From: Bacteroides uniformis | Lineage (GTDB): Bacteria > Bacteroidota > Bacteroidia > Bacteroidales > Bacteroidaceae | Length of the DNA stretch: 64,000 bases | Assembly: GCF_025147485.1 (NCBI RefSeq) | Contig: NZ_CP102263.1 | Coordinates: 3,857,501 to 3,921,500 of the forward strand | Reading direction: 5' to 3' | In this document: piece after piece, positions 9,034 through 18,358 of the stretch | Layout of the letters: every line of letters begins with the position of its first letter | How positions within the stretch are numbered: position 1 is the stretch's first letter | Position numbers and translations under genes: made by a program | The notes under the pieces: model-generated | Seen by the model: the letters and a program-made list of their open reading frames with translations, nothing else | Database searches by the model: none | Told to the model about the DNA's origin: nothing

Positions 9034-11193
9034 ATGAATATAGTACAATTTTTGGCAAGCTTCTTTTACCGCATCCGTTATTGGTTATTGTGGGGAAGCC
9101 TCCTTGTTACAGCATTAGTCATATACTTTACACAGTTTTTACCATACAGTTATACGGTAAACAGCAGTCTATATGCAGGTGTAACCAACAGCACCAATCT
9201 GGACGGAAGCCAGCTTATCAATATCAACAGTACCTTCGACAATATCATCAATATAGGCAAGTCCAAAAACACTTTGGCAAAGGTTTCGGTACGTCTGCTT
9301 GCAACCAGCCTCGTATACGGTGATGAGTGGAAAGACAACATGTACATTCAAGCCAAACATTATAGGCAGCTCGTCCAAATCCTTCCTAAAGAAGTGCTGG
9401 CTTTGGTAGACCGTTCCTCTTTGGATAAAACTACAAATAATCTGATGAATTACCGGAAAGAGAACAGCAGTAATTTTGTCTATTCCATATTCAACCGTCC
9501 CTACCCTTATTACAGTTATAGCGCATTAAGCACAATCACCATTAAACGACTGGGTACCAGCGACCTGATAGAATTGGTATATACCTCCTCCGATCCCGGT
9601 ATTACGCAAAACACCCTCAAGATATTGGAAGATGAACTGTTAAAGGCTTATGAGCAACTCCGGTTCAGTGCCACGAACAGTGCTATCGCCTATTTTGAAG
9701 AACAAGTGCGCATAGCCAAAAAAGCACTTACTGCAGAAGAAGATGATTTAACAGACTATAGTGTTCAAAAACAAGTCATCAACTACGACGAGCAATCCAA
9801 GGCATTAGCTTTGACCAAATATGCGACGGACGACCGTATGGAAGAAGTGCAGCGAAACTATGGAAGCGCAGTGGCTTTACGCCAGATGTTAGAGAATAAA
9901 ATGGACATACGTGCCAAGATTATACGCACAAATACTAATTTGTTGCAAGAACTGGAAAAAGTTAGTACCCTGAACCAAAGTATTCTTGAGCAAGAAATAT
10001 TCACCACAGAACAGAGCCAGCAGAATAGTGATAAACTTCAAAGAGAAAAAGACGCTCTGCAAAAGGCAGAAGAAAAGATAAGCCATCTCTCCGATAATTT
10101 AAACGAGTATGGTTTCTCCAAGGAAGGGGTAGGCATTCAAGAAATGGTGACAGAATGGCTGACGGCATGCATCAATGAGGCGAAAGCCAAAGCTGAAGTG
10201 AAAGTATTGGTTGACCGCCAACGGGACATTATCGACCAATACCGGGAATTCTCACCCGTAGGCACTCAAATCAAGCGGAAAGAACGTGCCGTAGGCATTG
10301 CCGAAGACAATTATCGCCGACAAATAGGAGGCCTTGCCGAAGCACACCTCCGTTTGCAGAATATCAAGATGACAACTGCCAACCTGCAGGTCATAGCATC
10401 CCCCGAGTATCCGCTGACAGACAATGGCAGAAAAAGAATTATCTACGTCCTTGCCGCATTCTTCGGCAGTATGATATTCATAAGCGGCTACTTCCTGCTG
10501 ATTGAATTGTTAGACCGCACTCTCCGCGACCCGGACCGCAGCAAACGCCTGACCGGACTCTCTGTCATTGCAGCATTCAACGGTGTAAGCAACTTGAAGT
10601 ATCGTGGATTCCTCAAGGCCTGTAACCGGCTTGCCGCTGCCTATAGTTGCCGGCAATTGAACAACTACCTGCACCCGGACCGTCCTACTGTCATAAACCT
10701 GCTCAGCATGGAGAAACGTGAAGGAAAATCATTCCTTGCCAAATATTTCATTGATTACTGGGAAACTGAGGGTATAAAAGTGCGCCTTGTAAAATATGAC
10801 CACGATTTCGATACCCAAAACAAGGGATATGTACAAGCTCAAGAATTGTCTGACTTCTGGGTTCTGAATGAAGCAGAAGAAATACCGGACATCATTTTAG
10901 TGGAATATCCTGCTGTCAGTACCGCAACTCTACCTATGTCGGTATTGAAAAAAGCAGATTTCAATTTGCTGATAGCCAACGCCGCCCGATTGTGGGGCAG
11001 AGATGACGACACCCGGTTGAAACCGTTAAAGGAAGAATTGGAAGGAACTCCTCTATTTATGTATCTCAACAATGCAGACCGCGAAGTGGTTGAAAGCTTC
11101 ACCGGAGAATTGCCTCCTCACACCCCGGTTCACAGCTTCTTCAGCCGGTTGGCACAATTAGGTTTAACATCAAAATCAGCAGCTGTCAAATAA
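9034..11193 (+). CDS. Wzc/GumC-like polysaccharide chain-length protein with degenerate P-loop domain
   Basis: The 719-residue protein has an N-terminal membrane segment (WLLWGSLLVTALVIYF), a long periplasmic coiled-coil region (about 200-450), a second membrane segment near residue 470 and a cytoplasmic C-terminal domain. This is the layout of Wzz/Wzc co-polymerases. The C-terminal domain resembles a BY-kinase ATPase: a Walker A-like EKREGKS lacking the first Gly, and ILVEYPA where a Walker A' Asp is usual. There is no tyrosine-rich tail. Kinase activity is therefore doubtful. It probably sets chain length together with the Wzy-like protein, whose gene follows without a gap. Confidence 0.8.
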   Translation: MNIVQFLASFFYRIRYWLLWGSLLVTALVIYFTQFLPYSYTVNSSLYAGVTNSTNLDGSQLININSTFDNIINIGKSKNTLAKVSVRLLATSLVYGDEWKDNMYIQAKHYRQLVQILPKEVLALVDRSSLDKTTNNLMNYRKENSSNFVYSIFNRPYPYYSYSALSTITIKRLGTSDLIELVYTSSDPGITQNTLKILEDELLKAYEQLRFSATNSAIAYFEEQVRIAKKALTAEEDDLTDYSVQKQVINYDEQSKALALTKYATDDRMEEVQRNYGSAVALRQMLENKMDIRAKIIRTNTNLLQELEKVSTLNQSILEQEIFTTEQSQQNSDKLQREKDALQKAEEKISHLSDNLNEYGFSKEGVGIQEMVTEWLTACINEAKAKAEVKVLVDRQRDIIDQYREFSPVGTQIKRKERAVGIAEDNYRRQIGGLAEAHLRLQNIKMTTANLQVIASPEYPLTDNGRKRIIYVLAAFFGSMIFISGYFLLIELLDRTLRDPDRSKRLTGLSVIAAFNGVSNLKYRGFLKACNRLAAAYSCRQLNNYLHPDRPTVINLLSMEKREGKSFLAKYFIDYWETEGIKVRLVKYDHDFDTQNKGYVQAQELSDFWVLNEAEEIPDIILVEYPAVSTATLPMSVLKKADFNLLIANAARLWGRDDDTRLKPLKEELEGTPLFMYLNNADREVVESFTGELPPHTPVHSFFSRLAQLGLTSKSAAVK

Positions 11194-12651
11194 ATGCAAA
11201 CGGATATCAAAGGACATAGCATATCTCCCTTGGCGGTAACATTATTAGTGTTCATCATCGGACTGGGTGCGCTCATCTATAGCATATTATTCAGTACTTG
11301 GGATATCACTGCATACGTTTGCCTTTCCCCTTTCTTCCTGATAATAGCAATACAAGCATTAAGAAACCCTTTTGCCGGTGTATGTTTCCTATTCACATTC
11401 AATTACTTTTTCATTCCCTGGTACAGATACACGCAGGGCAGTGGGTTGAGTGTCTGGTATGATGTCGCAACCGTCACCCTGCTTGTGACGCTCCTGATAT
11501 ATTCCTATCACCAACAAGGTAAGATTGCATGGAAATACACCAAAAACATTCTGACGTTCGGAGGTTGCATATGGGCCATATATACTGCGGCTGAAATCAT
11601 GAATCCAACAGCTCTCACGGAAGCTTGGATTTACTCCCGTGGAATCATATACAGTACCCTTGTCATGTCATTAATTGGCGTTTTAACAATGACCTCCTAC
11701 AAGCGGTTGCGCGTCATTATGCTTTTTCTGTCCATATTCACATTGACAGCCGTAGCCAAAGCTGTTTACCAGAAATATGCAGGTTTTGATGAGACAGAAA
11801 CAACCATGCTGATTGAAACGGAAATGTACAAGACACACCTTTTATCCGATGTCACCCGATATTTTTCCTTTTTCACAGATGCCGGAAATTTCGGTTCCAA
11901 CATGGGCTTTGCCGCCATTCTGTTCGGTATCTCGGCTATCTTCATAAAAGAACGTTCCATAAGAATCTATTATGCAATTATTGCCGTCTGTTCCATATAT
12001 GCCTTGTTCATTTCCGGAACCCGCGGTGCACTGTTTGTCCCCATCGGAGGAATCATATTGTTAACTTTCCTCAGTAAAAATATCAAGCTCATGGGAGCTA
12101 CAGTCTTCTTCGGATTGTTTTTTTATGTCTTTTTCGCCCATACCTATATCGGTGAAAGCAACACTTCCATCAGACGCATGCGTACAGCTTTCAGACCTAC
12201 AGAAGACGCCTCATACATTGTCCGCAAAGAAAACCAAAAAAGATTGGCTGAATATCTAAAATACAAACCTTTCGGAGAAGGACTTGGTTTGGGAGGGGTA
12301 GAAGCCAGAAAATATGGTTCCCGTCTCACAACACTCATTCCCCATGATTCTTTTTATGTCAAGATATGGATGGAAACCGGCATTGTAGGATTAGTGCTTT
12401 TTCTTACCATATATGTCTGTACATTGTTAAGAGGTTGCTATCTTATCATGTTTCGGATTAAGAATAACGAGCTACGTGGAATACTCACGGCCATTGCTTG
12501 CGGTATTTTCGGACTAATGATAAGTGCCTATGGAAATGCCTTTTTCTTTCAATTCCCTACAGGATTTATAATCATTTTATTTTTGTCAGTTCTGATTAAC
12601 GGGGAGCATATCGACCAACTGCTGACCCAACAAAAAATGAAAAAGAAATAG
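11194..12651 (+). CDS. O-antigen polymerase/ligase family membrane protein (Wzy-like)
   Basis: This 485-residue protein has roughly a dozen hydrophobic segments and a larger periplasmic loop after about residue 310 (RENQKRLAEYLKYKPFGEGLGLGG), as in the O-antigen ligase/Wzy family. Its ATG directly follows the stop of the chain-length gene, so translation is probably coupled. In this context polymerisation of lipid-linked repeat units is more likely than ligation to lipid A, but the sequence cannot distinguish the two. Confidence 0.8.
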   Translation: MQTDIKGHSISPLAVTLLVFIIGLGALIYSILFSTWDITAYVCLSPFFLIIAIQALRNPFAGVCFLFTFNYFFIPWYRYTQGSGLSVWYDVATVTLLVTLLIYSYHQQGKIAWKYTKNILTFGGCIWAIYTAAEIMNPTALTEAWIYSRGIIYSTLVMSLIGVLTMTSYKRLRVIMLFLSIFTLTAVAKAVYQKYAGFDETETTMLIETEMYKTHLLSDVTRYFSFFTDAGNFGSNMGFAAILFGISAIFIKERSIRIYYAIIAVCSIYALFISGTRGALFVPIGGIILLTFLSKNIKLMGATVFFGLFFYVFFAHTYIGESNTSIRRMRTAFRPTEDASYIVRKENQKRLAEYLKYKPFGEGLGLGGVEARKYGSRLTTLIPHDSFYVKIWMETGIVGLVLFLTIYVCTLLRGCYLIMFRIKNNELRGILTAIACGIFGLMISAYGNAFFFQFPTGFIIILFLSVLINGEHIDQLLTQQKMKKK

Positions 12652-12674
12652 AAAATATTAAATAGAAAACATAT

Positions 12675-13880
12675 ATGAACGACATTTTTTCCATATTCAA
12701 TCCCGACTGGTGGATGGACGAGAACAACAATGCCTTGCAAATGACAGACGCGGTTCTTTTCTTATTGCTGGCCATCCCCGTAGCCTACTTGTTTATCTAT
12801 GCATTGGCCTCCTTGCGGAAATACAAGAATCCCTATCCACCGTCCCCCAAGCGACATCGGTTCCTGGTCCTCTTTGTTGTGCTGAAAAACGGCAAGGAAG
12901 TGATAGAGTCCATCAATCATTTCCTTGACACGCAGACGTATCCGAGAGAAAAATACGACATCGCAGTGGCTGCCACACAACTGTCCGAAGAAGATTTGGT
13001 TACGCTGCTCCAGATGCCGGTCAACATTGTCGTGCCCGATAAAGAACATTGCACAAAGATATATGCCATACAGCAGGTCATGGAGCGCTATTCTCCTCAT
13101 GAGTACGATGCCATCACCATATTCAATTCAGACAACAAAGTTGTTCCTAACGCATTAGAGCTTTTCAACAATGCCTACTACTCCGGATGTGATGCCATCC
13201 AAGCCCACCGCATGACGGAAAACCTGAATACTAACATCGCCGTATTAAACGCCACCAGCGAAGAAATCAACAACCACCTCTTCCGCAAGGCACATACGGC
13301 ACTGGGATTCTCCTCCGCCCTCATCGGTTCGGGCATGATGTTTGATTTTGAGATGTTCCAGGAAATCGCTCCCAGATTATCAGGAAGCGATTTGGCCAAA
13401 GCTACAGAAATGGAACTTCTGAAGGAAAACATATATACCGAATACATGGAAGAAATAGTCTGCTATTGCAAAAAGACGGACGATACATCGGGGTACAGCA
13501 AAGAACGCCAGCGCTGGTTGGGCTCACAGTACCGCAGCTCCATACTGGCATTGCAACAATTTCCGATAGCATTCTTACAAGGAAAGTGGGATTTATGCGA
13601 AAAATTATTCCAATGGCTACTTCCATCCCGTTTCCTGCTCATCTTATATATCACGATATGTGCCGTAGCAATGACGTTTCTGGAGTGGCCGCTTGCTACA
13701 AAATGGTATGCACTTTTAGCCGTTTTATTCATCACTTTTTTGATGGCCATGCCCGAAGGGGAAATCAGCCGCAAATTCCGGAGCGCTTTCTGGTCTCTGC
13801 CCATATTGGTAGTCACCTCTTCCATGAGCCACATCACAAGAATCTTTAAACGGAAAAAGAAAAGAAAGGCAGCAAAATGA
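12675..13880 (+). CDS. Membrane GT2-like glycosyltransferase with degenerate catalytic motifs
   Basis: This 401-residue protein has an N-terminal membrane segment, a GT-A-like domain and several C-terminal membrane segments. It aligns end to end by eye with the GT2 at 34120-35292 (shared SEEIN, ALIGSGM, WDFCDKLFQ/WDLCEKLFQ). Compared with that paralog, DADN has become NSDN, the first acidic motif (VISDRM) has become VAATQL, and QRRRW has become ERQRW. It may be an inactive or altered transferase. It overlaps the next gene by 4 bp (ATGA). Confidence 0.75.
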   Translation: MNDIFSIFNPDWWMDENNNALQMTDAVLFLLLAIPVAYLFIYALASLRKYKNPYPPSPKRHRFLVLFVVLKNGKEVIESINHFLDTQTYPREKYDIAVAATQLSEEDLVTLLQMPVNIVVPDKEHCTKIYAIQQVMERYSPHEYDAITIFNSDNKVVPNALELFNNAYYSGCDAIQAHRMTENLNTNIAVLNATSEEINNHLFRKAHTALGFSSALIGSGMMFDFEMFQEIAPRLSGSDLAKATEMELLKENIYTEYMEEIVCYCKKTDDTSGYSKERQRWLGSQYRSSILALQQFPIAFLQGKWDLCEKLFQWLLPSRFLLILYITICAVAMTFLEWPLATKWYALLAVLFITFLMAMPEGEISRKFRSAFWSLPILVVTSSMSHITRIFKRKKKRKAAK

Positions 13881-14998
13881 GAATCGCCATCGAAGCCCAA
13901 CGCATTTTCCGCAAAGACAAGCATGGCATGGACTTTGTCATCCTGGAGACACTGAAAGAACTGCAAAAGCGGAAAGACGGTAATGAATATTACGTATTCG
14001 TTGCTCCGGGGGAGGACTGGTGCCTGGAAGAATCGGAAAACCTCCATATCATTGAGCTTCGCTGCCCTACTTATCCTTTGTGGGAGCAGATAGCATTGCC
14101 CCAGGCCGTCAGGAAGCTGAAAGCGGACTTGCTGCATTGTACATCGAATACAGCCCCGTTATGGTGTCCCGTCCCTTTGGTGCTGACGCTTCATGACATT
14201 ATCTATTTGGAGCCGCGTCAGCATCGCAGTCCTTCCTTCTATCAGGAAATGGGATGGCATTACCGTCGCCTGATTGTTCCCCGCATCCTGAAGAAAGCAA
14301 GAAATATTATTACAGTTTCTCAGTTCGAGTGTACCCGCATACGCGAAGCGCTGCAACTTCCCAAAGAAGTCATTAAAGCCGTTTACAACGGCTACAGCGC
14401 TTACTTTACGATGCAGGAAACACCCGATGAGAGTATTGTGCAGAAATACATACCGCACCCAGACTTTCTTTTCTTTCTTGGAAATACAGACCCCAAAAAG
14501 AATGCGGCACGTACCCTGAAAGCATACGCGTTGTATCTGAAAGCATCCCAAACGAAACGCCCCCTTCTCATTGCCGATTTAAAAGAAGAATATATCGACC
14601 AGCTTCTTCAGCAAGAAGGAATCACCGGGATAAAAGAACATCTGTATTATCCGGGATATATCGGCAACAAAGATTTAGCAACCCTTTATAATGCAGCATT
14701 TGCATTTCTCTATCCTTCCTTGCGTGAAAGTTTCGGGATTCCGATACTGGAGGCTATGGCTTGCGGCACTCCCGTAGTGACGGGCAACGTTTCGGCAATG
14801 CCCGAAGTAGCCGGTAAAGGTGCCATTTTAGTCGACCCTCAAGAACCGCAAAAAATAGCAGATGCCTTGCTACGCCTGGAAAATGATGCGACACTCTATC
14901 AGCAACAAGTAAATTACAGTCTGGAACGTGTAAAACTGTTCTCCTGGAAACACACTGCAGAAGAATATGTAAAGATATATCACTGTATTCACCAGTAA
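13877..14998 (+). CDS. Glycosyltransferase, GT4 family
   Basis: This 373-residue GT-B enzyme resembles mannosyl- and other hexosyl-transferases of O-antigen and EPS clusters. The N-terminal domain contains PLVLTLHDIIYL, and the C-terminal domain has the donor-binding motif ESFGIPILEAMACGTPVV (E-x7-E, about residues 280-297). It is cytoplasmic or membrane-associated. It starts in a 4-bp ATGA overlap with the preceding gene, so translation is coupled. The sugar specificity cannot be read from sequence. Confidence 0.88.
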   Translation: MRIAIEAQRIFRKDKHGMDFVILETLKELQKRKDGNEYYVFVAPGEDWCLEESENLHIIELRCPTYPLWEQIALPQAVRKLKADLLHCTSNTAPLWCPVPLVLTLHDIIYLEPRQHRSPSFYQEMGWHYRRLIVPRILKKARNIITVSQFECTRIREALQLPKEVIKAVYNGYSAYFTMQETPDESIVQKYIPHPDFLFFLGNTDPKKNAARTLKAYALYLKASQTKRPLLIADLKEEYIDQLLQQEGITGIKEHLYYPGYIGNKDLATLYNAAFAFLYPSLRESFGIPILEAMACGTPVVTGNVSAMPEVAGKGAILVDPQEPQKIADALLRLENDATLYQQQVNYSLERVKLFSWKHTAEEYVKIYHCIHQ

Positions 14999-15010
14999 CC
15001 GGCAAACATC

Positions 15011-16213
15011 ATGAGAGACTTCATCATCACCAGCCTGCAAACATGGGACATCGAAATAGGTAGTACCATCAAGAATACTGCATTGGAAATTTCAAAGCAG
15101 AACCGAGTGCTCTACATAAACACTCCGATGGACATTTCCATCCGGCTGAGAGGGAACAGACAATCTCCGTCCTACATCCGGCGCATGGCTGTCATCAAGG
15201 GAGAGACTTCACCGCTCCGGCAAATCAACGCCAACATGTGGGTGCTGGACTGTCCTTTCATGTTGTTCTCGGCCAACTTCCTACCTGCACCGCTTTTCAA
15301 TATCGTCAACAGAAAAAACAATGCCCGCATAGCCCGATGGATTGTAGAGCAGGCTGCCGCGCTCGACTTCAAAAATTACATCCACCTTATCGATACAGAC
15401 ATTTACCGCAGCCGCTATCTAAAGGAGTATATCCATCCGTCTGTTAGCATCTATTACCGGCGCGACTACGTCATAGGCGAAGCCTACTGGCGCAGGCACG
15501 GCACCCGTCTTGAACCGGAACTGGCTGCTTCGGCCGACCTTGTTCTGGCAAACTCCACCCGTTTTGCCGCAGAGTTGCAAGCCTACAATCCCCATACCTA
15601 CCCCATCGAAACCGGCGTAAACCTAAAGCTGTACAATCCGGCCAAGAAATACGAAACACCCGGTGACATGCAAGACATTCCACGCCCTATCATCGGATAT
15701 ATGGGTACGATAAACAGTACCCGCCTTGACGGAGACCTGCTTTATCAGATAATAAGTCAGCGTCCCGATTATAGTTTTGTGTTCACCGGACCAGAAGATG
15801 ACATTTTCCGTCGGAACCGTATCCATAGTTTGAAAAATGCCTATTTCACCGGACAAAAAAAAGTGGACGAATTACCGGCCTACATAGCTGCCTACGATGT
15901 CTGCATCAATCCGCAAATGGTGAACGAGATTACCGACGGTAACTATCCATTGAAAATAGACGAATACCTGGCTATGGGTAAACCCACTGTCGCAACCAGT
16001 ACCCACACCATGCGCCACATATTCGCAAATCACACGCACCTGGCCACCACCCCGGAAGAATGGCTTTCGGCCATAGACCGTGCTGTGACCGAAGCCGATG
16101 ACGAAGAACTTGCCAAACAGCGCATAGCCTTTGCCGAGACCCACAGCTGGGGGCACAGTGTAAAGAAAATATACGACATAATCGATAATTTTTTGAAGGA
16201 GAAAGCTACATGA
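15011..16213 (+). CDS. Glycosyltransferase, GT-B fold (GT1/GT4-like)
   Basis: This 400-residue protein has a GT-B arrangement: an N-terminal domain starting DFIITSLQTWD and a C-terminal part with IIGYMGTINSTRLD, a loop with YFTGQKKVDELPAYIAAYDVCINPQ, and LKIDEYLAMGKPTVAT as the acceptor of the nucleotide-sugar. It resembles glycosyltransferases found next to UDP-galactopyranose mutase genes in other clusters, although none is present here. It lies 12 bp after the GT4 gene and overlaps the PRTase gene by 4 bp. Confidence 0.82.
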   Translation: MRDFIITSLQTWDIEIGSTIKNTALEISKQNRVLYINTPMDISIRLRGNRQSPSYIRRMAVIKGETSPLRQINANMWVLDCPFMLFSANFLPAPLFNIVNRKNNARIARWIVEQAAALDFKNYIHLIDTDIYRSRYLKEYIHPSVSIYYRRDYVIGEAYWRRHGTRLEPELAASADLVLANSTRFAAELQAYNPHTYPIETGVNLKLYNPAKKYETPGDMQDIPRPIIGYMGTINSTRLDGDLLYQIISQRPDYSFVFTGPEDDIFRRNRIHSLKNAYFTGQKKVDELPAYIAAYDVCINPQMVNEITDGNYPLKIDEYLAMGKPTVATSTHTMRHIFANHTHLATTPEEWLSAIDRAVTEADDEELAKQRIAFAETHSWGHSVKKIYDIIDNFLKEKAT

Positions 16214-17211
16214 ACTATCGTAACATAGACGACCTGAACCATTGCATCCTGCAACATCTCAGCATTCTGCCACGGGATTTCGACCTCATTGTCGGCGTGC
16301 CCCGCAGTGGCATGTTTCCCGCCAACCTGCTGGCGCTCTACCTGAACCTGCCGGTCACGGACATAGACTCTTTCCGCAACGGGCATATCTATCAGACCGG
16401 AGAACGGGGGAAAACTTTCAACATGAACAATATACATAATGTATTGGTTGTGGATGATAGCATAGCCACGGGAAAAGCCATGAAGAAATGCCGCGAGCTC
16501 CTGAAGGACATAGAACATTTATACAACATCCAATATTGCGTCATTTATGCAGTCCCACTACACTCCCATTCCGTAGACTATTTTTTCGAAATAGTCGATT
16601 ATCCCCGTTTCTTCCAATGGAACATAATGAACCACTCCATCCTGCAAAAAACGTGTATGGACATTGACGGCGTGCTTTGCGCAGACCCCACTCCGGAAGA
16701 GAACGACGACGGCGAGAAGTACCGTCATTTCCTGCTGAACGCTCCTCCGCTATTCATTCCCAAAGTCACCATCGGCACACTGGTCACTTCACGCTTGGAG
16801 AAATACCGTCCGGAGACGGAAGCCTGGCTCCAGAAGAACCATGTAAAATACAATAAGCTCGTCATGCTGAACCTGCCGGATATGGCTGCACGCCAACGGG
16901 CGAATTGCCACGCCTCCTTCAAAGCCAAAGAATACGGTTCATCCACAGACAACATGCTGTTTGTAGAAAGTTCCATGACACAAGCTGTCGAAATCAACCG
17001 CCTGACCAAGAAACCGGTACTCTGTACGGAAACGTTCCAGATGATTTATGAATCCAAATCGTTGTACTACAACCTGAAGTCGGGAGAAACATTCCCGTGG
17101 CTGCGGCGTTTTATGATAAGGATGCGCAACAAATTAAGCTCTCATTCAACCTCTTCCACCTGTAATAATGGCTGTAAAATGTGGAAAAAGTTTTTTCAAC
17201 GAAGCGTATAA
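16210..17211 (+). CDS. Phosphoribosyltransferase-HAD fusion protein
   Basis: The N-terminal part (about 1-130) is a type I PRTase: GVPRSGMFPAN and the PRPP loop VLVVDDSIATGKAM (residues 78-91). The second part begins with a HAD motif I, MDIDGVL at 150-156, followed by VTSRLEKYRPET, which fits HAD motif II and region III. The protein has 333 residues and overlaps the preceding transferase gene by 4 bp, so it belongs to cluster A. A role in forming or trimming a phosphoribosyl or pentose donor for the glycan is possible but inferred. The last 66 bp overlap the convergent acyltransferase gene. Confidence 0.78.
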   Translation: MNYRNIDDLNHCILQHLSILPRDFDLIVGVPRSGMFPANLLALYLNLPVTDIDSFRNGHIYQTGERGKTFNMNNIHNVLVVDDSIATGKAMKKCRELLKDIEHLYNIQYCVIYAVPLHSHSVDYFFEIVDYPRFFQWNIMNHSILQKTCMDIDGVLCADPTPEENDDGEKYRHFLLNAPPLFIPKVTIGTLVTSRLEKYRPETEAWLQKNHVKYNKLVMLNLPDMAARQRANCHASFKAKEYGSSTDNMLFVESSMTQAVEINRLTKKPVLCTETFQMIYESKSLYYNLKSGETFPWLRRFMIRMRNKLSSHSTSSTCNNGCKMWKKFFQRSV

Positions 17212-18210
17212 CAAAAGATTAACAAGAATAATCACCAAAGGGCTAACAATATAAATAAGCATAAATTGCCAATCAGAAACGGGAGACATAAACTTAAACA
17301 GAATACGGACGAACATATTCAAGGGAAGCTGGTGACATGCATACACTAAAAAACAAGAGCTTATCAAAAAATAAGAAGATTTCCATCTTTCCCGTTCCAC
17401 AAAGTAAGCAGTCAAAGCTATAATCGATACAATGCCCAATAATATGCCGGCATTGGCTACATATAGAAATCCATCTGCTCCTCTTACGCCAATTGTACCT
17501 ATAGCAAAAAGAAAGTACAAGGCTACTCCCCAAGGAAAAAAAGATTTAAAGTCAGCAACAAAGTTACGTCCGGTAATACTAAACCATGCTCCCACAAAAA
17601 AGAAAAAGACAGCATCCATTCTTGGAATCTCCAAAGTTCCCCCTACCAGCCAAATACAACCAAACACTACCAATATATACCAACGAAAATAACGAAGACA
17701 CCAGTATACTAATGGAGAAAAGGCCAACATGACCATTAAATCACGTATAAACCATAAAGCTCCATTTACCGGCATTCCATTAATATTCCAAAAACTAATC
17801 AGATAATCACAAACAGTATAATCGCTCACTTGTTTATAAGCACCTGATGTCAATTGTACCGGTGATAAAACTGTAACAATCCAATGTCCCACAAGTACTA
17901 CAAAGTTCCAAAACAAATATGGTATTAATAAGGTTTTAATCCTTGACTTTAGCTTCTTTTTATAGACATCAACAGAAAAGGCAGTGCGAAAGAAAAAGAG
18001 ATACCCTGAAATAAAAAAAAATAAAGGAACTGCCACTGAAGCCAAAATACGTGATATAAAAAAAGAAGTAGTATGATATATCGGTATCCCTGAATCCGGA
18101 ATATCCAATCCCATAATACCTTCAAAAAAAGAATGCCACAGAACGACTCCAACAATCATAGGAAACCGCAGTACATCTATAACTCTTGATTGCAAAATAT
18201 TTTTTTCCAT
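17146..18210 (-). CDS. Acyltransferase family 3 membrane protein
   Basis: This 354-residue integral membrane protein has about ten hydrophobic segments and the N-terminal signature of the acyltransferase 3 (OafA/NodX) family: RVIDVLRFPMIVGVVLWHSFFEG, in which the His is the conserved catalytic-site residue. Such enzymes O-acetylate or succinylate cell-surface sugars. It faces cluster A and its 3' end overlaps the PRTase-HAD gene by 66 bp. It has its own consensus promoter just upstream (18231-18261), so it is regulated separately. Confidence 0.88.
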   Translation of the reverse strand: MEKNILQSRVIDVLRFPMIVGVVLWHSFFEGIMGLDIPDSGIPIYHTTSFFISRILASVAVPLFFFISGYLFFFRTAFSVDVYKKKLKSRIKTLLIPYLFWNFVVLVGHWIVTVLSPVQLTSGAYKQVSDYTVCDYLISFWNINGMPVNGALWFIRDLMVMLAFSPLVYWCLRYFRWYILVVFGCIWLVGGTLEIPRMDAVFFFFVGAWFSITGRNFVADFKSFFPWGVALYFLFAIGTIGVRGADGFLYVANAGILLGIVSIIALTAYFVERERWKSSYFLISSCFLVYACHQLPLNMFVRILFKFMSPVSDWQFMLIYIVSPLVIILVNLLLYASLKKLFPHFTAIITGGRG

Positions 18211-18230
18211 TTGATTTAAGTAATCATGTA

Positions 18231-18261
18231 CAAAGTTAATGATTTATAGATGTTTTACAAA
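18231..18261 (-). promoter_or_regulatory. Promoter of the acyltransferase gene
   Basis: Read on the minus strand, the -33 box TTTG is at 18258-18261 and the -7 box TAACTTTG at 18231-18238, with a 19-bp spacer. The predicted transcript start is only about 14 nt before the start codon. Confidence 0.75.
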
Positions 18262-18328
18262 TTCTCCCCCATTTTTTTCGTGCACTTTTCTTTTTCGTAT
18301 AGTAAATGGTAGAATACCAATAATTAAG

Positions 18329-18336
18329 TATCTTTG
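18329..18336 (+). promoter_or_regulatory. Promoter -7 box before the small frameshifted ORF
   Basis: TATCTTTG at 18329-18336 matches TAnnTTTG; no clear -33 box is present. It lies 23 bp before the ATG at 18359. Confidence 0.6.
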
Positions 18337-18358
18337 CCAAGATATTTTTTAACTAATA

